This document shows, in pieces, positions 16,392-24,320 of a stretch of DNA of 64,000 bases; position 1 is the first letter of the stretch, and each line of letters starts with the position of its first letter. A model generated the notes under the pieces. The model was given only the letters and a program-made list of their open reading frames with translations. It was not told the origin of the DNA and made no database searches. Source of the stretch: Pseudomonas sp. GM48 (GTDB lineage Bacteria > Pseudomonadota > Gammaproteobacteria > Pseudomonadales > Pseudomonadaceae); the NCBI RefSeq assembly GCF_000282335.1, contig NZ_AKJM01000085.1, forward strand, positions 78,836 to 142,835. Reading direction: 5' to 3'. The position numbers and the translations under genes were made by a program.

Positions 16392-17918
16392 ATGGCAAAC
16401 CTTGAAAATGAATTCATTCTGATTGCAGGCAGCATCTCCAAAAAGACAGAGAAGGCCTCGATCGATCTCGCGCACGACTTCACTCGCGCGGTTACTAAAA
16501 GCGTCCTGGCCGCACAGGGTGGCTTGGTCGTCTACCTGGCAGGTCTACCTGCCAATGAGAGTGGTGACGCGCTGACGTTCGATTGGACGGTAGCCTACGA
16601 GGCTGAGAAATTGTTGGCCGCTTGCCCCCCAGCCCATCAGCTGAAGATCGTTACCTCTCAGCTGGCTATGCGGGAAAAAATGACTCCAGAGCAGCGAATG
16701 CTCATCCGCCGGCTCTCGGCTGAAAATTTCGCGGAGATCATCTACCTCGAAGACGATGTGATCACCGGCGGAAACATTGGTGATGAACAAGTGGAAGTTG
16801 CCACGGCGATGATTGCGCTGGGTGGTGGTAAAGGTGTTTCAGACCGAGCCCGCAAGATGCGCAGACGGAAGCTGCCCGTGCTGCCATTTGATTTGAACCT
16901 TGGTGGGTTAAGCGAGGACGGCCAAGGAGCGCTCGGCCTTCACACAAACTTCTTCAAGGAGCCCCTGGCGTTGTTTCCGTTCACCGGAGAGCAGGTGAAA
17001 GGACGCTTGTACAGCATGTCGCTGCAGGAGCCGCTCTACGGCCTGGACAAGTTGGCTGATCTTTCCGTTGGGCTTTTCCAGGCCGAGATTGAGGCCCGGG
17101 AGGCAGCACGTTCTCCAGACCTCCTGGTCATCACGGCCATCGCCATTGAGCTCGCTGCCGCGAAGAAGGTATTCGGTATTGGCGAGGATGTACCTGCACG
17201 TTACTCAAAAAATGGTATTCATTTCTGGCCTGTGACGATCCAGCGAGCGGATGGTCATCTTTCATGTGTAGTTGCCTCTCTAGGCAACCCTGGCAACGTC
17301 AATGCGAGCGCCATCACCACACTTCTGCTGTCAGAGCTGAACCCAAAAAAGGTTCTGATGATGGGGATCGCCGGCGGTCGTCGTAAAAAACTGAGTCTCG
17401 GCGAAGTCATTTTGTCCGAGCGCGTCGTGTACTACGAAGGGGCAGCAGCGCAAGCTGGTGGCACGCTTGCGCTACGGCCAGAGATGCAACGACCTGGGCT
17501 TTCTACCCAGCAAGATCTCAATGCTTATTTCGCGACAGCGTCTCTACCTGATCGCCTGCAAGAGCGTGCGGAGAAGCTGGGCTTCGCGATCCCGGCAGAG
17601 TCCACCGCTGGCGACGTTGCAGTAAGGCTGATGGTATCGCCTGCAACCATTGCCTCCGGCGAACTGCTCGTTCGAGACCCAGAAGTCTTCGCAGGCTTCC
17701 AAGGCATTCACGAAAAAGCACTGGTCGCTGAGATGGAAGCTTACGGGGTATTCGACGCCTGCGAAAAGCAGAACGTACCCGTATTGGTCGTCCGCGGAAT
17801 CAGCGATTACGGCGACACAACCAAGGACAACACCTTCCACAAGGTGGCTTCCGAAGCGGCCGCCATTGTGACCCTCGACTACGCCATACATGGTTGGAGC
17901 CGAAAGGCCGATAACTGA
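16392..17918 (+). CDS. SLOG-like/nucleoside phosphorylase fusion, candidate CBASS effector
   Basis: 508 residues. The N-terminal ~200 residues look like a Rossmann SLOG/STALD-type sensor (FILIAGSISKK, LVVYLAGLPANESGDAL). The C-terminal ~265 are a purine nucleoside phosphorylase/nucleosidase (PNP_UDP) domain: VLMMGIAGGRRKK, then VAEMEAYGVFDA and VRGISDYGD, which carries the substrate-binding Glu and catalytic Asp. It starts 51 bases after capW. Nucleosidases have been predicted as CBASS effectors that deplete nucleotides or NAD(P), and a SLOG domain would be the nucleotide sensor. Whether it responds to the CD-NTase signal is inference. Motifs look intact. Confidence 0.85.
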   Translation: MANLENEFILIAGSISKKTEKASIDLAHDFTRAVTKSVLAAQGGLVVYLAGLPANESGDALTFDWTVAYEAEKLLAACPPAHQLKIVTSQLAMREKMTPEQRMLIRRLSAENFAEIIYLEDDVITGGNIGDEQVEVATAMIALGGGKGVSDRARKMRRRKLPVLPFDLNLGGLSEDGQGALGLHTNFFKEPLALFPFTGEQVKGRLYSMSLQEPLYGLDKLADLSVGLFQAEIEAREAARSPDLLVITAIAIELAAAKKVFGIGEDVPARYSKNGIHFWPVTIQRADGHLSCVVASLGNPGNVNASAITTLLLSELNPKKVLMMGIAGGRRKKLSLGEVILSERVVYYEGAAAQAGGTLALRPEMQRPGLSTQQDLNAYFATASLPDRLQERAEKLGFAIPAESTAGDVAVRLMVSPATIASGELLVRDPEVFAGFQGIHEKALVAEMEAYGVFDACEKQNVPVLVVRGISDYGDTTKDNTFHKVASEAAAIVTLDYAIHGWSRKADN

Positions 17919-18061
17919 CCTGGATGCTGGCAGCCGAGTGAAGGCAGGAGTGAGCTTCAAGAAGACTCTCCTGACACGACCACCAGCCACCCTTTTACCT
18001 GATCTGAATCTGATCAGTGATACGCCCCTACCAGGGGCAATGCATATGCTAAGGAAGACCC

Positions 18062-18523
18062 ATGAAGCGTCCAGATCCCATCGACATCTACTTTGACGAA
18101 CCTACCAAGAATTTACTTTTCTCTTTGGTCGATCGCAAAGACCCTAACGACTTGGCGACTGGTAACGATGACACGTTCATGCACACCATTTCGGCTGTCT
18201 TTTTCCTGTTTGCGTCTCTTTTGGACGAACACACCCCAGATCTGTATCCAGCCGAATGGCAGTTGATCGCTGAAGCTCAACGCGAGATTCATGGAAAGCA
18301 CCGTCTCCCCCTCACCTTCCCTGAGATGAAGTCGCAGCTGGTTGTCGGTGTTGAAGACATGGTTGGGCTGGATAACGAGATCTCGAGCGTTCTCTTGGCT
18401 AACAAGATCGCAGGCTTCACCTCCGCTCAGCTGTGTGCGATCGCTGCCCACGTGCAGCGGTACCACGTAGCTCGAAAGCGGGGCCAGGAATACAAATTTC
18501 CTGAGATCAAATTCAAAGGGTGA
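18062..18523 (+). CDS. Hypothetical protein downstream of the nucleosidase
   Basis: 153 residues, start at 18062 with AAGGAAGACCC upstream. The sequence (MKRPDPIDIYFDEPTKN, then NEISSVLLANKIAGFTSAQL) is helical and acidic without a recognised domain or membrane segment. It is 143 bases after the nucleosidase gene on the same strand, so co-transcription is possible. A short GCCCCT-ACC-AGGGGC hairpin lies in that gap and may lower read-through. Confidence 0.6.
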   Translation: MKRPDPIDIYFDEPTKNLLFSLVDRKDPNDLATGNDDTFMHTISAVFFLFASLLDEHTPDLYPAEWQLIAEAQREIHGKHRLPLTFPEMKSQLVVGVEDMVGLDNEISSVLLANKIAGFTSAQLCAIAAHVQRYHVARKRGQEYKFPEIKFKG

Positions 18524-18658
18524 CCTTTACCGGCCGCAGCAGCTCCTTCGAAGCACTGGGGCGCGCTGCCTTGACTCAAAAAATGAGGTTGGTTGATCGA
18601 CTGTGGGACTGGGCTTTCCCAGACAACAGGTCGGAGGCTAGGCCTTAGTCCGCCATCG

Positions 18659-18946
18659 TCATTTTCGGTAGAAAATGAATGGCGGATAGGTGTATGCGTC
18701 TGCGTGTTCATTGTCCCGACCCTCACACAGCCATTCCCCCACAAACGACTGTGGGCCCGAGACGATAAGGGCATTCTCAGGATTTTTCACAGCTTCGCCC
18801 ATCGGGCGCATTCCGCCCAGCATAAAGCCTACGAGGTTAGCCTCCGGCGTATTCTCCACAAGCAGCTTCCCTTCATCTGTCAGGTATCCCCGAAGAATGC
18901 CTAGTCCGGTGTTATGTACCACCAATGGCTCCCACTTCACGTCCAT
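18659..18946 (-). CDS. Hypothetical 95-residue protein
   Basis: A minus-strand gene with a good ribosome site (AGGAGATTTGC) before ATG at 18946. The protein (MDVKWEPLVVHNTGLGILRG to PPFIFYRK) is small, with aromatic residues and no known motif. The DUF2971 gene ends 31 bases upstream on the same strand, so the two may be one transcript. Function unknown. Confidence 0.6.
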   Translation of the reverse strand: MDVKWEPLVVHNTGLGILRGYLTDEGKLLVENTPEANLVGFMLGGMRPMGEAVKNPENALIVSGPQSFVGEWLCEGRDNEHADAYTYPPFIFYRK

Positions 18947-18977
18947 GCAAATCTCCTGATTTTTCGTGAGTTACTGT

Positions 18978-19952
18978 TTAAGAAAATACGCTGACCTTAC
19001 GAAAGGAACACCAAGCGTCGAGGTGGGTAAGCTCGGAGATCATCCGGTACTCGTTAGGCGCAAGCGTGACCTTGTAGACCGGGATGTCGATTTCACTGCA
19101 GATCTTCAAAATCTCGAGTGCATCATGATCCGAGATCCTAGCCCCAAGATGGACGGCCTTCAGGGGCGCAGCGACACTGAAGCCTTTGACCTCTCTATCG
19201 TCGTCTGGAAACACTAAACGCCACTCTCGTTCGTACTGCCAGTCGACAGCCTTACACAGAGAGGCGGCAATGCCATAAAGCTCGTTGTAGTTTTTCTCCC
19301 TGCGTTGGGCCCTGAGAACATGCGTGATGTCGAACAGTTGATTTGAGTACGCGACGGGCCATAGCCTAAAGGTCGAAAAGTGATTTCGATGAAGGCCTGT
19401 GAAATCGTACTCCATGGCGAATCCGGTGTGGTCGAGGCCATAGTGGCTCCACATCAGCACCGAATCCACACGCTCGCTCAGACTGCAGATTTTGTAGCTG
19501 CTTTTAATCTGGTCAATGAGCCATGGGAGCTGCCCGGATTGGTGATTCGGCGCCAATACTCCGACTTCATGAAGCCAGTGCTTAACGTTCAGGGTGGGTG
19601 GCTCCTGAGCCGAAGCCAGTGCTACTGCAGCTGCGATGGGATCCTCGGATTCAAGCGTAGTGGCGATTTGATCTTCGCCAAAACCCAATTCGTCGAGTTT
19701 TTCCCAAGCGGCGAGCTTTCGGTAGTCAACCCAGAAAGCCGTGTCGTAGGGATCGTTGAATCCATTGGCTACGCTCAGATAGAGTGTTTCCTCCGCCAGA
19801 TTCTTCAGCGCGAGCTTGCTGCAGGTTCTGATTTTGAACAGTCGATTGGGTGTATGCAGGTACTTGTCGTTGATTAGCTTCGGGATGTCCATGTCGCCGA
19901 TAGTGGCCGAAGAAAAATTCTCAATCAGATCTCTTACCCAATCCCTATCCAC
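18978..19952 (-). CDS. DUF2971 family protein (copy 1)
   Basis: 324 residues from a GTG at 19952, chosen because AAAGGAG lies five bases before it. Family marks are LFKIRTCSKLALKNL, LYLSVANGFNDPYDT, then SLSERVDSVLMWSHYGLDHTG and WQYEREWRLV. DUF2971 proteins are common single genes in defence and mobile regions; no enzymatic activity is established. A second, only distantly similar DUF2971 gene is at 30496-31449. A 95-residue hypothetical gene follows it directly. Confidence 0.83.
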   Translation of the reverse strand: MDRDWVRDLIENFSSATIGDMDIPKLINDKYLHTPNRLFKIRTCSKLALKNLAEETLYLSVANGFNDPYDTAFWVDYRKLAAWEKLDELGFGEDQIATTLESEDPIAAAVALASAQEPPTLNVKHWLHEVGVLAPNHQSGQLPWLIDQIKSSYKICSLSERVDSVLMWSHYGLDHTGFAMEYDFTGLHRNHFSTFRLWPVAYSNQLFDITHVLRAQRREKNYNELYGIAASLCKAVDWQYEREWRLVFPDDDREVKGFSVAAPLKAVHLGARISDHDALEILKICSEIDIPVYKVTLAPNEYRMISELTHLDAWCSFRKVSVFS

Positions 19953-20096
19953 ACGAACTCCTTTATTTACGCGGCTTGCTGAGGCGCGAGACGTTATCAC
20001 ATCTGGGTTACGCTCACTTGTCCCACCAGCTCGCGCCGTTGGAGCTATAAAGCATCAGGGAAAACGTTGAAATACGTACATCCTTTAGCCCTTCAC

Positions 20097-20266
20097 GAAT
20101 TAGGTCATGAGGCCTGGTACCGCGTGACAGCAGCCCGAGGGTCATCCAGATGCTCTGTGGGATCTGCGGCCCTGGCTGGTATTCCTTGATCGATGACAGC
20201 ACTTTCACCTCCATCTGAAAAACCTACAACTAAGCCGGGCCCCCTGGCCCGAACCAGCGACTTCTA
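20097..20266 (-). pseudogene. Truncated antitoxin copy (copy B of the 4411-4580 duplication)
   Basis: The first ~38 codons (MEVKVLSSIKEYQPGPQ, then SIWMTLGLLSRGTRPHDL) and upstream sequence match the 4067-4528 antitoxin gene at a fixed offset. After HDLIREGLK the sequence is unrelated and ends at 20014. The helix-turn-helix and toxin-binding parts are lost, so this is a pseudogene created by recombination. No RES toxin gene is next to it either. Confidence 0.8.
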
Positions 20267-20452
20267 CATTTCTATCTGCGTAGCTCTATTAGACATAGAA
20301 CAATGTGATTTCGATGGGTAGCGTAGACGTTTGTGTTCAGTAGACTTCAACCCCGAGGTATCCGACAAAGAGACGGCAGGATCGAGGTAGACGCCTCGGC
20401 GATTCTGCACCTAATATCTGGCAACACGCCATCATTCGAAAAGGAAATCGCC

Positions 20453-21166
20453 TTGGCCTTACCTGACTCTCTTCGTCTCGCCGTACTCATTGATGCTGAT
20501 AACGCGAGCTCGTCCGTCGTCAAAGAGCTCCTGGAGGAAGTAGCAAAATACGGTACCGCTACGATCAAACGTGCTTACGGCGACTGGACAACTCAAAACT
20601 TGGTTGGCTGGAAGAACCATCTACACAAGCACGCCATCCAACCAATGCAGCAGTTCGCATACACCCAAGGAAAAAACTCCACCGACTCAGCCTTCATCAT
20701 CGACGCCATGGATCTGCTGTATGCCGGCAACGTGGATGGGTTCTGCATCGTCTCAAGCGACAGTGATTTCACACGTCTGGCAACCCGGCTGCGGGAGGCA
20801 GGCAAGAAAGTCTACGGGCTCGGCGAACGCAAAACACCGGAGGCATTCATCGGCGCCTGCGACAAATTCATTTTCTTCGAAGTGTTAAAAAAACCTGCCC
20901 AAGATGAAGCACCGTTGGCCATGGATAACCTCCCTGACCTTAAAGAGATCCTCAGCCAAGCCATTGAAGAAAAGGCTCGAGATCACGGCTGGGCGCCACT
21001 GGGAGCAGTAGGTGGCTACATTTCCAAAAATCATACCTCTTTCGATGCCCGGAACTATGGCTTCGCCAAGCTGGGGGCGCTTGTACGTGCTCAGGACTAC
21101 ATCGAAATCAAAGAAATACCGGATGGGGAAATCACGCACATTCACGTTCGGCTGAATAATCAATAG
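20453..21166 (+). CDS. NYN-domain ribonuclease-like protein with OST-HTH/LOTUS tail
   Basis: About 237 residues from a TTG at 20453, chosen because AAGGA lies seven bases before it and the family normally begins near LRLAVLIDADN. The NYN (PIN-like) domain has the acidic residues LIDADN, TDSAFIIDAMDLLY and IVSSDSDFTRLATRLRE. A C-terminal LOTUS/OST-HTH-like domain follows (LKEILSQAIEEKARDHGWAPLGAVGGYI). Members are putative RNases. The frame is open upstream to 20333. A hairpin terminator lies 105 bases downstream. Confidence 0.82.
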   Translation: MALPDSLRLAVLIDADNASSSVVKELLEEVAKYGTATIKRAYGDWTTQNLVGWKNHLHKHAIQPMQQFAYTQGKNSTDSAFIIDAMDLLYAGNVDGFCIVSSDSDFTRLATRLREAGKKVYGLGERKTPEAFIGACDKFIFFEVLKKPAQDEAPLAMDNLPDLKEILSQAIEEKARDHGWAPLGAVGGYISKNHTSFDARNYGFAKLGALVRAQDYIEIKEIPDGEITHIHVRLNNQ

Positions 21167-21270
21167 CCTTAGCGCCTGGCTTGGGTAACCGCTAGAGCCG
21201 CCTGCCAGCAACGTCAGCCCGCTGTGGAGCTACATGTTGATTGCCTACGTGGTTGCAGAGTAGAAAAAAC

Positions 21271-21308
21271 GAAGCCCCGGAGGTTCGCGGCTCCAGGGCT
21301 TCTATTTT
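21271..21308 (+). terminator. Intrinsic terminator after the NYN gene
   Basis: GAAGCCC and GGAG pair with CTCC and GGGCTTC around an eight-base loop, followed by TATTTT. An A-rich run precedes it, so it could also work in the other direction. Confidence 0.75.
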
Positions 21309-21469
21309 CGCCTCCATCCCTTAATGGTTTGGCGAACGTGGCCAGGACATTACCAGCGTCTTTTAGATATTTCACTACGACTTTGGATAAACGTGTTCGA
21401 TCAGCGAAGCATCGAGGAAAACGTTATGTCGTGTTTACCATGCACAACGTTTTAACAGGAGGACTGCAA

Positions 21470-21925
21470 ATGGATCTGAAATTCAGTCACGTAGATGTAC
21501 TGGTCAAGAATCTCGACGAAGCCTGTGCTTACTACACGCAGATACTTAACGCCAGGATCTCCAAAACGCTCGTCTGGGAGCGAGGAGGTCTGAATGTGCG
21601 CTACGCGATTGCGCTGATGGGCCAAGAGCGTTTCATGCTGGTACAGCCGTTGGCGGGGAACCTGAAAGAGCTATTGGATACGTCGGGTGAAGGGATGATT
21701 TACCGCCACTGCTACTCGACACCGGACATCGAGAAAGCCTATGACGAATTGATGGCCGCAGGTGTTCAGCCAGAAGACGAAAATGGAAAGCCATTGGCTC
21801 GTGCAAACCTTCAATCCCCGTCTGGGGCACGTATCATTTGGTTGCCCAAACGCTTCGGGCACTTCTCTATTGAGATACTGGAGGACAAGGCGTTGGAGGC
21901 ATTTATCGAGGCTGCATTTTCCTAA
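21470..21925 (+). CDS. VOC (glyoxalase/bleomycin-resistance-like) protein
   Basis: 151 residues from the ATG at 21470, which follows AGGAGGACTGCAA closely; the longer open frame upstream has no such site. FSHVDVLVKNLDEACAYYTQ and GARIIWLPKRFGHFSIEIL are typical of the two beta-alpha-beta-beta-beta halves of the vicinal-oxygen-chelate fold, nearest to methylmalonyl-CoA epimerase-like members. The metal residues look partly kept (His near the start, Glu at the end). Substrate unknown. A single gene, not obviously linked to its neighbours. Confidence 0.8.
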   Translation: MDLKFSHVDVLVKNLDEACAYYTQILNARISKTLVWERGGLNVRYAIALMGQERFMLVQPLAGNLKELLDTSGEGMIYRHCYSTPDIEKAYDELMAAGVQPEDENGKPLARANLQSPSGARIIWLPKRFGHFSIEILEDKALEAFIEAAFS

Positions 21926-21992
21926 GAAAATTGTGCAGTGGGCGTGGGCGTCGTGAGTACAATGCGCGCCCTTAATTGGCTAATGCTTTCCA

Positions 21993-22961
21993 ATGAAAAA
22001 ACTGCTTTCCGTAGTAGCGCTGCTAACATGCTCAGTAATCACCCCCGCCTTCTCAAGCCCTCCATCGACCTTTTCCGAAGCCAAGGTCATCGCCAAGCAA
22101 AAGATCTACCTCGACCAGGCGAACAGTGCCATGGGCGAGCTGTACTGCGGTTGCAAATGGACTTGGGTAGGTAAGTCGGGTGGTCGGATTGATGCTGAAT
22201 CTTGCGGCTATCAAACCAGGAAACAACAGAGCCGCGCGGAACGGACTGAATGGGAACACATCGTTCCTGCCTGGACATTCGGTAACCAACGCCAATGCTG
22301 GCAGAACGGTGGTCGAGAGCATTGCGTGGATGATGATCCCGTATTCCGAGCGATGGAAGCCGATCTGTTCAACCTCTACCCATCTGTTGGGGAGGTGAAT
22401 GGCGACCGTAGCAATTTCAACTACGGGATGGCCTCTGGGGTAGCGCCGCAGTATGGGCAGTGCAAGACGCGAGTCGATTTCGATCAACGCTCAGCGGAAC
22501 CGCGTGACGAAGTCAAAGGGCTTGTCGCGAGAACAACCTTTTACATGTTCGACAGATACAAGCTGAGCATGTCTCGTCAGCAGCAACATCTACTGATGGC
22601 CTGGGACAAGCAGTACCCGGTTTCTCCTTGGGAGAAAGAGCGAGATCGACGCATTGCAGCAATCATGGGGCACTCCAATCCATTCGTAACTGGCGAGCGT
22701 CGATGGTCGCAAGGTTACAAAGCGGTTGGTGATGGGGTAGTTAGCGCTATTCCAGTTAATCCTCCGCGCATACCAGTCCAGCCAACACTAGCGAGCGCGA
22801 ACGGGGCGGGCTCAATCATTGGTAACCGGAAGAGTCAGGTGTATCACCTCTCAATGAGGTGCCCTGGCTATGGCCAGGTGTCTGAAAAAAACCAGGTCTC
22901 CTTCACATCAGAATCTGAGGCTCAGGCGGCGGGATATCGAAAAGCAGGCAACTGTAAATAG
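21993..22961 (+). CDS. endA: Secreted endonuclease I (EndA/NucM family) with a 'sunset' tail
   Basis: 322 residues. A signal peptide is evident (MKKLLSVVALLTCSVITPAFS). The endonuclease I core follows, with RTEWEHIVPAW (the catalytic His), then LFNLYPSVGEVNGDRSNFNY and CQTR-like disulfide cysteines. After a Pro-rich linker comes a C-terminal module IIGNRKSQVYHLSMRCPGY to AAGYRKAGNC, the so-called sunset domain, which is found on nucleases and binds an unknown ligand. It acts in the periplasm or outside, degrading DNA. No dedicated neighbour. Start fits the signal peptide. Confidence 0.88.
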   Translation: MKKLLSVVALLTCSVITPAFSSPPSTFSEAKVIAKQKIYLDQANSAMGELYCGCKWTWVGKSGGRIDAESCGYQTRKQQSRAERTEWEHIVPAWTFGNQRQCWQNGGREHCVDDDPVFRAMEADLFNLYPSVGEVNGDRSNFNYGMASGVAPQYGQCKTRVDFDQRSAEPRDEVKGLVARTTFYMFDRYKLSMSRQQQHLLMAWDKQYPVSPWEKERDRRIAAIMGHSNPFVTGERRWSQGYKAVGDGVVSAIPVNPPRIPVQPTLASANGAGSIIGNRKSQVYHLSMRCPGYGQVSEKNQVSFTSESEAQAAGYRKAGNCK

Positions 22962-22978
22962 TTGTTTCTCGTTGAAGC

Positions 22979-23002
22979 CCGGCCTTGCGAAACTGAGGCC
23001 GG
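22979..23002 (+). terminator. Hairpin after endonuclease I
   Basis: CCGGCCT pairs with AGGCCGG around a ten-base loop, 18 bases after the endonuclease stop. No clear T-tract follows, so termination is probable but not certain. Confidence 0.55.
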
Positions 23003-23152
23003 CACCCAACATTGGACTGAGATATGCCACCGGTTTTTGCTTCTTTCATACTTGAAAAATCATTCACCGCAGACGGTTGCAGTTAAGGCTTGGACGCACC
23101 ATCTTTCTCCATCAAATGAGCCAATCGCTGACTGCCAATTAGGAGTAAAAAA

Positions 23153-23434
23153 TTGCTTACCCGTCTCGATAAAGACGCCCTCCGTGCGATGCTGGAATCG
23201 CAAGTCCAAGAAAAACTGCAGCACGACCCAGACGCGGTAACGACTTATGCAGCCAAGCCTGTACCAGAGCGTAAACCGTACACCAGCAAACCCACGGTTC
23301 AGGACAAGGCATTTCACAAAGAGCTCGAGCAGATGCGTGCAGATGCCGAAGCCGGAGTGATACATACGCATAAGCACGAGCCGCTGGACAAGGGTGCTCC
23401 TAGCCTTAGGCTTGATGATTATCCAGATCTATAA
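23153..23434 (+). CDS. Hypothetical 93-residue protein
   Basis: A TTG at 23153 lies seven bases after AGGAG. The protein (MLTRLDKDALRAMLESQVQE, then AYE-type charged repeats to LRLDDYPDL) is hydrophilic and helical, and no family is recognised. It is 64 bases upstream of the second AbrB-like gene, so it may be co-transcribed with it. Low confidence in function, moderate in coding. Confidence 0.55.
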   Translation: MLTRLDKDALRAMLESQVQEKLQHDPDAVTTYAAKPVPERKPYTSKPTVQDKAFHKELEQMRADAEAGVIHTHKHEPLDKGAPSLRLDDYPDL

Positions 23435-23498
23435 AACTTGCCGCCGTGAGGCCACAGTCATTGAACAGCTGCAGAATCAGAGTCTATGGAGACCACGC

Positions 23499-23741
23499 GT
23501 GAAAAAGCCACCTATGAAAATCACCATCGAAGAATGGGATGGTGACGGTGCTATACGAATTCCCGATGAGGCGCTGCAGGAGTTGGAGCTGGATGTTGGC
23601 GACTCGCTGTTCTTGATAGAGGAATTTTTCGGCAATACGCGCTGCCTAGTCCTTTCAAAAAAGCCTCAAATCGCGGATCGAATAGACGAGCTCACTAAAG
23701 CCTGGGATAGCGGACAGCTTGGTAACGCCGAGTTGAAATAA
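23499..23741 (+). CDS. AbrB/MazE-like protein, second copy without a partner
   Basis: 80 residues from a GTG at 23499. The upstream sequence GGAGACCACGC corresponds to the start region of the paralogue at 3420, and the proteins agree along most of their length (IRIPDEALQELELDVGDSL). The 134-residue partner found downstream of the other copy is absent here. It is either an orphan regulator or a solo antitoxin left after loss of the partner. Confidence 0.72.
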   Translation: MKKPPMKITIEEWDGDGAIRIPDEALQELELDVGDSLFLIEEFFGNTRCLVLSKKPQIADRIDELTKAWDSGQLGNAELK

Positions 23742-24320
23742 GGCGGCCGTACTGCGCTTCCTTGAAGCACACAAGGAGGGCCAATTGGGGAATGACTCGC
23801 TAAGTGCACAGCACGTGAAGACGTGATGCCGAGCCGGGCTTAAGCCCGAAGGAGCGACAGCCATCGACGCCTTATCTTCCCAGCAGTAAAAGCTCTGGCC
23901 TTGGCTTTATAGTCGATTATAGAGCGACTATAGAATCGCACCCTCAGCAAGCCTCCTCAGCACGAACCTCCACTTCTACCTGGTGTGGGCCTATCAGGTG
24001 AGCGAAGTAGAAGCTCGCTGATCCGTCAAACCTTTCGGCCCACGCTCAAGGCATTGATGGGGAGTGATGAGTAGTGTTGATGTCTTGCACTTCGGACTAT
24101 TTTTTCGAGAGCTCAGAACTGCAGACGTGAGCGTTCTCAGTGGTTATGAGCTATAGCTCGATCAGTGCATATATGCGGCCAACATCATGGGCAATGTTCT
24201 TGGCGTCCATCTAGAAGGCATTTTTCCGATCAATAGCTCTGCAAGCCCCATGGCTCAAGCCATTTAATTGTCGGATACTGCCATTGCGCCAGCCCCCATC
24301 TTTCAAGGTTGAAATGACTC
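23742..24320. other. 579-base intergenic region with one palindrome
   Basis: No supportable gene is seen. The region is GC-poorer than its flanks and contains the inverted repeat listed at 23908-23932. It presumably carries the promoter of the TerB-BrxD-helicase operon. Confidence 0.5.
23908..23932. promoter_or_regulatory. Inverted repeat TATAGTCG-N9-CGACTATA
   Basis: Perfect 8-bp arms around nine bases, about 390 bases upstream of the TerB-like gene. It resembles an operator and could bind a regulator of the downstream operon; it could also simply be a short hairpin. The distance to the start codon is large, so the assignment is weak. Confidence 0.45.
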
